64,000 nucleotides of DNA from contig JASANC010001250.1 in NCBI GenBank assembly GCA_030248135.1, positions 32,005 through 96,004 of the forward strand. The letters run 5' to 3'. Positions within the stretch are counted from its first letter, which is position 1. The number at the start of each line of letters is the position of its first letter. A program made the position numbers and the translations under genes. This DNA comes from Theristus sp. LFF4_11. Lineage: Eukaryota; Nematoda; Chromadorea; Monhysterida; Xyalidae. This document shows positions 34,139 through 44,600 of this stretch, in pieces. A model generated the notes under the pieces. It was not told the origin of the DNA, made no database searches, and saw nothing but the letters and a program-made list of their open reading frames with translations.

Positions 34139-37100
34139 GCTGTCAAAGGCAACGCGGCGCTCGAAACGCGACTGAACTCGGTTTGGATGACGCTGGTCGC
34201 CGGCGACTGTTGAGGGCGAAAGAGTGGCAGATACTGCCGATCGACGGACCGTTGGCCGAGAAGTACTGCCTCTGCAAGGCGTTGTCGCGAGCCGTGCAGC
34301 ACATTCAGCAGTTGGCAAATCGCAAGGGTATGTGGCCGCTTGTGGGGTGGAGCACTTTCGTCCCGAAACTCAATGCGCGCATAGATAGGTGAACAGTTTC
34401 ATACATGACGCGGGAATTCAAAACTGGCACAGTGATACGAGACCCCCAAAAATAGGGCCGAGTCGATAAGTCAACTTTGACCCGGTATTTTGCGAGCGTA
34501 TACAGTGAAGTTCGCTGTTTGCGGACACCAGGCGGAACTGCCGAGGGTGTTTTACCACAGACAGATCTTATAGTCTGGGTGAAACATCAGCGAACCTAAG
34601 TAGTAACATCTTACAAAATCAACCATTCCGGGCAATAAAGCCACAAGGGCCCCGTTGGTTTGCGAGCGTATACAATACATTAAGTTCGCTGTTCGACGGT
34701 AGTCCAATTGTATAATAAGTCCTAGTCTGAAGACCATGCAATTATTCGGTTATAGCACAATAGAGTTGCACAGTCGGAATAACAAACACACAGGCAGACA
34801 CTACTTACGATGGCACGCGCGCGCTGCCTGTGTGTTTGTTTGTGACTGTGCAACTGCAGTACAGCAGAGTGCAGACCAGGACTTTATCACTGTCGCCGTG
34901 TGTCAACAGTCTCTGCTTTCACAATATGTGCTTGAACTAAAAACCTCCCTCCCCTAAAAAAACAACCCTTTTTTGTTCACATCAGAACAAACCACCGATC
35001 TGGAGGATCTTGGCTCCATCACGACCAGCCACCGCGTGAATCCGCCACCGCTGCAGAGTTTGATCGATAAAACCGGCTACGACAAGAACTGGCTGAAGTT
35101 CATGTATCGCGAATTCAAACAGGTTTGTGTTTGCGTGTGTGTGTGTGATGATGAATAAATTCTGGCGCGGTCAATAATGCAAACGCTGAAGTAAAGGTAA
35201 CCGGGACAGGTGTCTCTTGTCGGCCTGATGTCCGCGTGATGTTCCGGAAAGAAAAGTGGCAACACCACACTCGCCGCTTTTGGGCCACTTGCATTTTGCG
35301 AGACATGGACAGTGGGCAGAACATTCAGACGGACAAGACACCGGAAACCTGTTTGTGACAGCTTTTGAGCGTGCAACTAGACTGGCTAGCAACTAGACAT
35401 TCAACTTTTCAAACCAAAAACTAAAAAAAAATTCAGGCATGTAACGCAATCGTGCAACAGATTTTATCCAGTAATGCGGCTCGTTCTGATAAACTGACCT
35501 CGTTTTGATTTGACCCACTCCAGGCGTTTTCAGAACGTTTCCTGATGATGACGTTTGCTTTGCACCATTTTTTCAGAAACGTTTCCAGGAATTTCCAATT
35601 TGCGGTGCCACGGCGTTCTGTATGCTTTTATGGGTTAGCCCTGCCTGAAAACATCACCTAAAATCTCCAACAACAACAACAACAACAAAAACCATACACT
35701 CGTTTTCCAGAAATGCCCAAGCGGTAAAATGAGCGAGTCGGAATTCCTGCGTATCTTCCACGAGCTGTTTCCCAATTCAATCGGTGACTCGTATGCACGT
35801 CGACTTTTTATGGCTTTCGATCGAGGCTCGCAAGAGATGCTCACGTTTGAGGTCGGGGGGGGGCGGGGAACAGAGGGGGGTTGGGGGGAGGGTGGGGGGG
35901 GTACAAAAGATCAAATCACATGTAGTTTTAAAATTTTCTTCAAAAAGATCAAATTTCCTTCAGGATCTGATCCTAACAATCAGCGAACTGGACAAGCGGA
36001 CAGCGGATGCGTACAGCGAGTTTGCGATCCAGCTGATTGACCCAGAGTTCAGCGGTGTTTTAGATTACGAGCATTTTGCGCAGTTCATTGAGTCGATACT
36101 GTGCCTTCAGGTGGAGTCTTTGGTCTTGGGTGTGGAAGAGTTGAACAACTTAGGAGCCGTGTTTACCTCTAAAAAATTGCAGGTGGAGTATTTGGTATTG
36201 TTGGAAGTTTTGACCAAATTAGTAGCCGTGTTAACTCGACAAAAATCGCGGGCGCCATTCTTTAGTGGCTTCCGGCGTCCGTGCACGCCGTCGTGTACCC
36301 TGTCCCAGAAAGAAATGTAGCTGAAAAGTTTAGTGTGGTTTTTGCTACTAACACTACTCACTGACACTACAGGAAACCGCGGCGGACTTCCCGGCGGACA
36401 AAACACCGCATCTGGATACCACTCTAGACATTTTAGTTTAACGTATTTAGTCGATCCTTTTTAGCTGTTTCTCTGATTCACGCTCATAAAATGTCAAAAT
36501 CTATGCCAAAACTCGTTCCAAGAAAAAAACTTTATGCTATGCCGAAATTTTGTAATGGACTTTGGCATGGAATAAATTTTGGCATGTATTTAGGCATGTA
36601 CTTAGGCATTTTTTTGTACGTGTGTTTTCGTTTTCAGGGCACGCAGCATCTCGAACGCACCGAGGCGGATTACGTTCGGCAATTTGCGCGGCGCTCGTTT
36701 ATGGTGATTTTTTTTTATTTTGTGAAATTTCTGGTTTTTTCTTTGATTTTTTATTTTTTATTTATGAACTTTTTTATTTACGGAATGACCGAGTAAACAT
36801 GGCAGCTTTTTTCAGGGTGCAAGGAGCGCGCGAAATTTGAATGAAAGAAAATAGACGTTCAGAACCCAACATGTGTGCCAAATTTGGCGTGTTTTTTCAG
36901 ACCAACGGATTCTTCGTGTTATAGTTCAATCTTGCTCCCTTGAACACATGATTAGGAGTTATGTTGGCATTTTTGAAAAAGACAACTCATAGTCTGCGAC
37001 TGATCCCGCCTTGACGGGCTGCCTTATTTAATTGGCCATACTGTAGTTATTCTTAAACGATAAAAACTTGTGAGAAAGCATGAAATTCGTTTCTTTCTTC

Positions 37101-37787
37101 TCTGACAGGAACTGGACGAAAATCGTGACGGCCGACTGACGTTGGTTGAATTGGAGAGCATCTATCAAACGAGATTAGAGGTTTTTTTTTAATAATCAAT
37201 CGTTTTTTTGCTTTGTGAGTGGTTACGTTTAAATCGTGATGACTCGCTGAATGGTCCTAGTCCCGCACTGGACACCGTTGAATGAACTCAAGCTATTGAC
37301 TTTCAATGAAAAAAATAAACAATGAACTCAAGTAAGTACGACTCTGAAAGAAACCCTGCTAATTGTTGAGTAAACGGTTACTCAACAATTTGTTGAGTTT
37401 CTTGCTGCCATTTTCTCACAAAACTGTCAACAAAACTTACAGGATCTGAAACGCCAAAGTCTCCCGAAACGAAACGCGCAACAACGAACGCCGACATGTG
37501 CATGCCAGAACGATGGCGTTCCCACGGTCGAGGACCGTGAGAAAACCGACGATACAATCGTGGAAGAAAGCTACGATTTCGAGCGAAATGACGACGAAAA
37601 ACGCCCGATAGCTTCAATGAAGCATGACTCGAGTCAGTTCACGATTGCGACAGCGACCACGACAATTGACACGAACTCGAGCTCGCTTCAGCGATCGCCC
37701 GCTCACGTTCCCACGGGCAACGAGAACGGAAATGTTCCCACGGTGCAAACAGTCGTTCCAACGGTGGACAACACGATCTTTGTGTGA
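34139..37787 (+). CDS. EF-hand calcium sensor, NCS/KChIP-like (5' incomplete)
   Basis: Exons 34139-34327, 34986-35122, 35711-35851, 35964-36110, 36638-36703, 37109-37180 and 37443-37787 (TGA) join in phase and give about 365 residues; the first exon with the start codon was not found. The core follows the neuronal calcium sensor layout: FMYREFKQKCPSGKMSESEF, then IFHELFPNSIGDSYARRLFM, FDRGSQEMLTFEDLI and an ISELDKRTADAY helix, then two more EF-hands. Only the last loop, DENRDGRLTLVE, has a full set of calcium ligands. The loops at FDRGSQEM and IDPEFSGV lack ligands. The C-terminal exon is an unusual 115-residue tail rich in Thr, Asp and Asn. Family members bind membranes and channels in neurons. 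The tail and the missing myristoylation start make a direct KChIP role uncertain. Confidence 0.75.
34765..34854. mobile_element. Hairpin MITE, GTTGCACAG family
   Basis: A nearly perfect 90-bp hairpin in the first intron of the EF-hand gene. GTTGCACAGTC and AACAAACACACAGGCA in the left arm are matched by TGCCTGTGTGTTTGTTTGT and GACTGTGCAAC in the right. The loop contains GGCACGCGCGCGC. Confidence 0.75.
35206..35345. mobile_element. GTGTCC-ended MITE-like element, copy 2
   Basis: The left end is GTGTCTCTTGTCGGC and the right end, in reverse complement, is GGTGTCTTGTCCGTC. The interior aligns with copy 1 around GGCAACACCACACTCGCCGC and TTGGGCCACTTG. It lies in an intron of the EF-hand gene. Confidence 0.55.
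35604..35688 (+). mobile_element. 3' fragment of the tRNA-derived SINE
   Basis: It contains GGCGTTCTGTATGC, GGGTTAGCCCTGCCTGAAAA and a (CAA)n tail, matching the last 85 bp of the full-length copy at 5324-5517. The tRNA head is absent, as expected of 5'-truncated retrocopies. It ends about 20 bp before the acceptor of the exon at 35711. Confidence 0.8.
35852..35905 (+). repeat. G-run cluster just after a splice donor
   Basis: Directly after the donor at 35852 come nine G, then runs GGGG, GGGGGG, GGGGGGAGGG and GGGGGGGG within 55 bases. Such a cluster at a 5' splice site can form a G-quadruplex in RNA. Confidence 0.6.
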
Positions 37788-37868
37788 TTATATATTTAGA
37801 GCGGAATTATATGCATATTTGATGGATTTTCTGGATTTCAACGGCTGAGGAAGGCCAAGTACTCTGTT

Positions 37869-37983
37869 TATAACACAGAAATGTTGCACAGACAACGAAC
37901 ATACAGGCACTCATACGATGAGCGCACGTGTCAGTGTTATCAGTGCGTTCATGTTTATTTCTGACTGTGCAACATTACTGTGT
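37869..37983. mobile_element. Hairpin MITE, GTTGCACAG family
   Basis: The inverted arms read ATAACACAG with GTTGCACAG on the left and CTGTGCAAC with CTGTGTT on the right. It is followed by GTCTTCATACGAGAACTTTAA, a degenerate form of the motif that trails other copies. It lies 80 bp past the stop of the EF-hand gene. Confidence 0.65.
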
Positions 37984-39200
37984 TCGAGACCCGAGAGTGC
38001 ACGGTCTTCATACGAGAACTTTAACCGTTTCTGCTTCACTCAAATTTTATTTGTTAATTTTTGTGAATTTTAAAATGTGAATTTTTTAGAAACTGTTTTT
38101 TGAAATAAAATTATCTTATTTGACCGATGCCAGGTTTTCATTATCTTTCTTATTGAACGTGTCGAAATATGCATGAGCACGCCCAGATAGGGAAATGCTT
38201 CATGGCTGCGCGGTAATTTGAATAAACAAATCTGCACCAATCAGAATCTTTTTCATGTCATACAATTATTTTAATTCTAATTCGGACGACGTCCGCACCC
38301 GACAAAGCGCGTTCAGTTTTCAGCTGTGCGGCATTTCCACAGATCCATTCAACATTCTTCTTTGCACGGAAAGATAATACCATAATGAAATGGAAAATGC
38401 ATCTGATCTGATCTGAATGAGAATGGACGAAAATAACATACTGTTTTATCCTGTTGTTTTTCTGCTCGTCTGTTATTTTTTATTCCTCTGATGACGTTGC
38501 AATCAATACTATGAGAATTATAGATATACTCAAAAACACAGGGTTCATGTGATATCAGTCCACCAACTATTACTCCTTGGTAACCAGAAATAAGCATTAC
38601 AAAATAGGTGTATGTGACTGGTTTTGCCCACTGTTTTGTCCGCAAAACAACAAACAGAGGCTGAATGAAACCAATAATACCAACACACTTGAGTTGAGCT
38701 CTAAAAGAAAAGTTTTTTGCTCTTCCCGTTTCATCGACCTTCGGAAAGCAAAATAATTCATGATTGCAATTTTGCAACTTTTGTTTGCATCTGGACCACA
38801 TGTAGAGATCTAAGCGCCGCCCAAAATAACAACCAGCCCTGCGCTCTCGACTGTTAAACGACCCGTATGGGTAATCGATTATGCCAGTGCATTTGAGCTG
38901 GCTTTGCATTGAAAATTACGATTAATTAGCCAACAAATCTATTACATTTTGTACATAGTGTGCATCCCTGTTGTCATGTCCAACAGTTCTCTTCTCTTGA
39001 CAGTTTGTAACCACGGGAACCATCAAGTAGATAAACAAAATAAGTAAACTTCCGGCGATTTGTTGATTGGGTTGGCTCAGTTGAATCTTTTGCTTTTCTG
39101 AAACTGTTGCGCAATGCTCAAGTGATTTTTCTTAGCTTCAGAGCTACTTTTCAACAATAATACAGAGAACGCGAGTACGCGACAGCAGCGAACTATAAAA
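37984..39200. other. Intergenic with one long unexplained reading frame
   Basis: A 186-codon frame on the minus strand (38349-38909) has no recognised product. It contains two similar stretches, QLKCTGIIDY and QLKCVGIIGF, about 70 codons apart. No splice sites or neighbouring exons support it. TATAAAA lies just before the ATG of the next gene at 39201. Confidence 0.4.
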
Positions 39201-40789
39201 ATGTGCGTCTCAAATATCATTCACATTGCGTTCATGGTTGCCGTCACCGTTGGCCTTGGTCTAACCGTCGTTTCCTTGTTTACACCCGGCTGGCAGAGTG
39301 TCAGTGTGCACAACTCCACCGAGCCGGAACCGCAACCGAAATCAGACTCTTGTAAGTTTGCAAACACTCCAAATAATGAGTACCAACGATTGGCACTCGC
39401 GAGAGTGTGGCGCGCAGTGGTGGGGATCAACAGTTCAGGGCCTTCGTGTACAGCTCTCAACACTTTGCTGCCAGCACACGTGAATTGTTGCGCAACAGTA
39501 AAAACGCTGCTACTTGCTGCTGGTCAACAAAGTTACCGCCACGCATGCGGTTCACCACACCAGAGCTTCTCACTGCGTTTCGCAAAATAAAACTGAGACC
39601 AGAGCAGGCCCCGCTGCACGCTGTCAATGAATCCTGGCATTATTTGTTTCATCATCATTGATTTCAGCGCCCGAAGGCTATCTGGACAAGGCGTCGTTTG
39701 GTCTGTTTACGAAAGTTTGCCCGGAGCCACCGGAGGACCGCCACAATATGACCATGAAAGAACGATGCGAGAGGGCGTTTGACGTGCGTGTCTTTCCTTT
39801 TTTGACACTTTGTGACGCCAAATAAAAGTGTCCTGCGAGTGGTGTCTGCGTCCGGGTCCGCCAATGTCTACTACGTGATGTGCTGAAGTAAAAAAACTAA
39901 AAGCTATTATCTAAAAAGCACTAAAAGCTACAGCTCAACGCTTTTTTACTGTTTCACGGGGACTGCGTGGCGAGGAGTGTTCTCGGTTCAAAAACGAGTG
40001 ATGGTTGACGAGTGGACTGCTGAGTGCTCGCGATCGCGACATTTGCAATCGATCCGAAAATGCTCTTTTTTGGGCATTTTTCTTTAGCGTGGATACTTAT
40101 GAGACTTTGTGGACAGTACATACAGTGCGTTATGATCAAGTACTTCAAGTAGTTTGATAATACGGACACGTGGCCTGAAATAATCAGGCCTTAATTAGAG
40201 GTTGATAAAGTTCAGGTGATATGTGCATGTTTTGCCAAAAACAAGCAGCAACCAACAAAAATCCTTTGGCAGGACAAGCCGAAATGGATGCAATGGACGT
40301 TGATCTTCATGATGTTCGCCGTCATTCTTGAGCTCGTCGCGATTGTTTACTCAATTTTCGTGTTCTGCGCCTGCCAGCTGGCTGTCTGCTGCAAAGAGTG
40401 CATCTTGTGGCCGTTGGCTGTGTTCGCTGGTCTCGCCGCGCTCTGCATTCTGATTGCGCTAATTTTGTTCGGCGTCAACACGGAGGTACAGTGTACACAA
40501 TGGCTGAAGACCGCGCATTCAGTTGTAAGCATCGTATTATCTATTCGTGTGAAAGAGGTGGAATAATGTTGAATAGTGTGTGGAAAAGCCACACAGCTGA
40601 GAAGCTGTTTCGTGTTTATTAAAAGCGCCTCTTCTTCAGGCGCCAATCAAACCATTGCCACACAAAATGGACTCCGTGGAAGAGTCGGTTGACCACGCGA
40701 TCAGCTACAGTTACGTTTTGGCCGGCGTCGCGTTCGTGGTGATGGCCATTGCCACCGTGCTCGGCATGTTGGCGAAAAAGGCTGCCTAG
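39201..40789 (+). CDS. Clc-like (claudin-superfamily) tetraspan protein 1
   Basis: Four exons, 39201-39351, 39668-39783, 40216-40485 and 40640-40789 (TAG), give 228 residues in phase. Four membrane segments are visible: IIHIAFMVAVTVGLGLTVV, WTLIFMMFAVILELVAIVY, ILWPLAVFAGLAALCILIAL and YVLAGVAFVVMAIATVLGM. The first extracellular loop has FTPGWQ and FGLFTKVC, the claudin-like Gly-Leu-x-x-x-Cys pattern. Cysteines crowd the start of the second cytoplasmic turn (CACQLAVCCKEC). This is the layout of the nematode Clc-like family, relatives of claudins whose individual roles are mostly unknown. The third exon could start at 40273 instead of 40216; both keep frame. A related gene follows on the same strand. 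Confidence 0.82.
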
Positions 40790-41602
40790 AACACGCCAGT
40801 TTTGGGTGTTTTCGCTGTGACCAATTGACTTTTTTTTATCTCTGAAATTTTGTTTCAAAGCATTGTTTTTATTAAAGTACCATTAAAAGTACCGGTAACT
40901 GTTTTATTATTTTTTCAAAAATCGGGCGCAAAGAAAAACTTCAGTTGGCGTTCAGCCGGCGCACTGAAAACCGTTTCCAAATTTTTCTCCAACCATTTTG
41001 GCCAAACACTCTCATCTTTTGTGGCTATACCACCGGTAGCCAGGCATTTTTGTTTTGTTACCATCGGTAGCTACAAGAGATAGAGCCTATTGGCCAAAAC
41101 GTTTAGAAAAAAGGTTTGGAAACGGTTTTTAGTTGTGTTTAGAAATGCCGCCTGCGTCAACTGGCGTTACTAAGCGCCAATTTTTTTTACATTTGGTGAA
41201 TAGCGTGTTATCGTGTGCCTCAATTTTTGTGTAAAAACAAAATATCAGAAAAAAATATAATTTATATGTTGATTTCATTTTACATTTGTCTACCCACGTC
41301 TTATTGTGCGCTTTTTGCCTTTTGTTTTGCGTGTTTATTGCTGTAAAATCTGTTGCATTTACAAAATGATACACACTGTCAGACGAAATGCAGCATTTTG
41401 CAATTTATGCCTTTTAGTACTTTGACCAATCAGTGCCCATGCATGAACAATGCAGCCAATAATCTTGTGTACAAAGTTGTTTGTTGGTCTAAATGTGAGG
41501 AGACTCTAAAATAAAAAACGACAAGAATGTTTCTGGTCAGTTCTGACGTTTTTTTTAACACCAACCGTTCAATATACTAACACCAAGAAATAACTGGTCA
41601 TC

Positions 41603-44600
41603 ATGTGCGTCTCAGTGTTGCACTTAGTGCTAGACGCTGTGCTACTCGTTGCCACGATGCTCACTGGTCAGTTGAAATCGCTTTTGATAGTTATTTTGTC
41701 ACAATCATATAGTCACCGTTTTAACTTTTCTGTTTGCGTTCAAAAACCAAGAAAACCAATCAAAAACTCAAATAAAAGAAAAGAAAACAGATATAAAACT
41801 GCAAAATTGAATCGCACTGTTTTTTCTGCAGCCCTCGCACTTCATTCCTCAGCCTCCCATCATTTTCTCGGCTCGCCAATTTCACGAGAACAAAACGTCG
41901 GTCTGTTTGAATTGCTTGGCGAAAACATCGATGACGCCACGAACATATTTGAACCGAACTATGCTGGCAGTGCCAGCGGGTTTCTGAGCAGAATCTGCCC
42001 TGCGACTGATTCAACCAATGTTAATTCCCGTTATTTCTATCACACTGAACAATCAGTCGAAAACTAGGTTTTTTTTTCAAAAAGTCGGTTCTGCAATTTG
42101 CAGAAATTTGGTAAAAAATTTCTGCAAATGAAATTTGGTTTCTGCAAATTTCAAAAACACGACGAAAATGGTTTTTGTGCTTGTTAAATGGCATTTTTTT
42201 CGCTCTGAGCATCATTTCTTAACGATGCGCAGAATTGCAATTGCCAATTGCATTGTTTTACCGCAGAATTTTTCAAAGATTCAGAAAAAACACCGAAACC
42301 AAACCAGATTGCCAAACCAAACAAATCACCAATCATTCGTTTCAAATCATTCAACCAAACAACAACACAATCAATATCAAATGAAACCCCTCATTGCTCA
42401 AATTCCGCAACCAAAGCGATGGCTTCGGTTGGTTCGACGTTCGCAAAGGTGCAGTTCACTTTTTTCGGTTTGATTTTGTATCGCCTCTTCCCTCTTTGTT
42501 TTCATCCCCAGATACTGCATGCTTGCCTGCAGTTATACTCGGACCAGGAAATTGAATTCGTTCGCGTTTGAATCGTTTTCATTCGTCCGCGATACTGCCC
42601 TTGCTCGGCAAAATTGATGAATAAAACTGGTGCAGATACAGCAGATGAGATCGGCATTTCCGTACGCCAGCAGCTGTTCAGATCCATCCATCTCAGACGG
42701 TAGAATGTTTAGGCAGCCTGTAGAACGCTGTGCGCGTCTTCGAATCGGTTGCTGAGATTCTCGACAAGCTCGACGACAAACTTGCGCACCGTACCTCCGC
42801 CAATGTCTTATTTTTGGATCTTTTGCTGTGTGGATGATGGATCACTTCATTCTAATTCCAAACAGAAAGTCTAACAGCAAACAATAATTTTCGATTTGAT
42901 CTGATTCTGTTTTATTTTTCGAATTTGAAATACTCCGATTTTATTTACGAAGGCAACACAAAACGCCAATCATTGCGCTACAGCAACCGCCGAAACAACT
43001 GTTTTTGACAAAAAAACTTTGAAATTTCTTCCATGTTGATGTGAAACCTCAGTCAAGCGCTAAGCACAAAATGAATATTGCAGAACCAAAGTTTGTATGC
43101 AAATCTGTTTCTGCAATTTGCAGAAATCTTGTAAAAAATTTCTGCAAACGGTCCAAAATTTCTGCAAAAAACCGACGTTTTTCTGCAAAAAAAAACCCAG
43201 ACCGAAAATGACGTTTCGTTTCTGCAGCGGTGTCGGCGGGTTTTCAAGGTTGGAATGGAAGTTGGTTTTGTTTTGAAAATTTCAAAACTTGTTGACCAGT
43301 TGTTGAATGCTTGAACAGATGGTAATTGCAGTTTTCACACTGAAAGAAGCAAAACGTAACATTTTACCCAAGCAATTGACATGTAGATCAAAAGGTAACC
43401 GGACATTTCCCGCGCGGACATTTCCCAAACGGACATTTCCCGAGCGGACTTTTCCCGCACGGACATTTCCTGCACCAAACTTTTCCCGCGCGGACATTTC
43501 CCTCGCGGACATTTCCCGCGCGGACTTTTCCCGCGGACATTTGCCGCGCGGACTTTTCCCGCGCGGACATTTCCCGCGCGGACTTTTCCCGCGCGGACAT
43601 TTCCCGCGCGGACATTTCCCTCGCGGACTTTTCCCGCGCGGACATTTCCCTCACGGACATTTCCCGCGCGGTTACTAGCAAATTGACCCGTGCCTACGGC
43701 ACGGTTAGCTGATAAATACAACTATTATTTTTGAGTTGGTTTTCCCTTTTGACCTTGCCACGACGCGGACTCAAAATGCATTGCATTTTGATTTTGAGCT
43801 GCTTTAACCGACTGTTGTTGATTTACCACAGAAATGATCGCTCACTTTTTAAAGCAATCGTATCCGTCGATGCTTCTACTTTTTTTGAAAATCACAGCAT
43901 TTTTTGTTGTTTAAGCCGTGTTTTTTGTCAAGCAACATGCTTTTGCTGATTTTATTGCTGTCGATTCAATCGTAACCTGATTTACTCACCATAACACTGA
44001 TTACTGTGTGGTTTGGTTTTCGCTGTTTCAGCATCAATCAAAGCGACACATAAGAAATAACAGATACACTGTATCTAACAATCATAACTGCACTGCCATT
44101 CAAAATATGAAAAACAATCTTTTTAATCAGCAACAAACCACTGCCATTCCCTATTAAAGTATCAAAATCAATTCTCGCATTTATTAGCTTTTCAATGTCG
44201 CTTATTTGTCCTTTCATTCTTTGCTAATAATTTGCATTCCACTGTCCTTTCCCGTTTAAAGTATCAAAAAAACATTCTCCTTTGATCAGCAATTAACAGC
44301 CATTCCCGCTCAAAGTTTCAAAAATAAATCTTGTTTGGTTAGGTTTTCAATGTCGTCACATGTTGTTCAATCGCCATTCCTGTTCAAAAAATTAAAAAAA
44401 ACAATGTCGTTTGATTAGCAACAATTAACTGATACCGGTTTAAGTTTTTGTTTCAGTTTAAGATACAGGTTTAAGAAAAGCAACCTGCTTCAGTCAGCTG
44501 TCATTTCTGAATAGGCAACACTTTTTTAATTACCCATTGGCGCCCGCTTTTGACTTGGTAATGGTTTTTTACCCGCTTACCCTAACCTAAGCCAGGCCTG

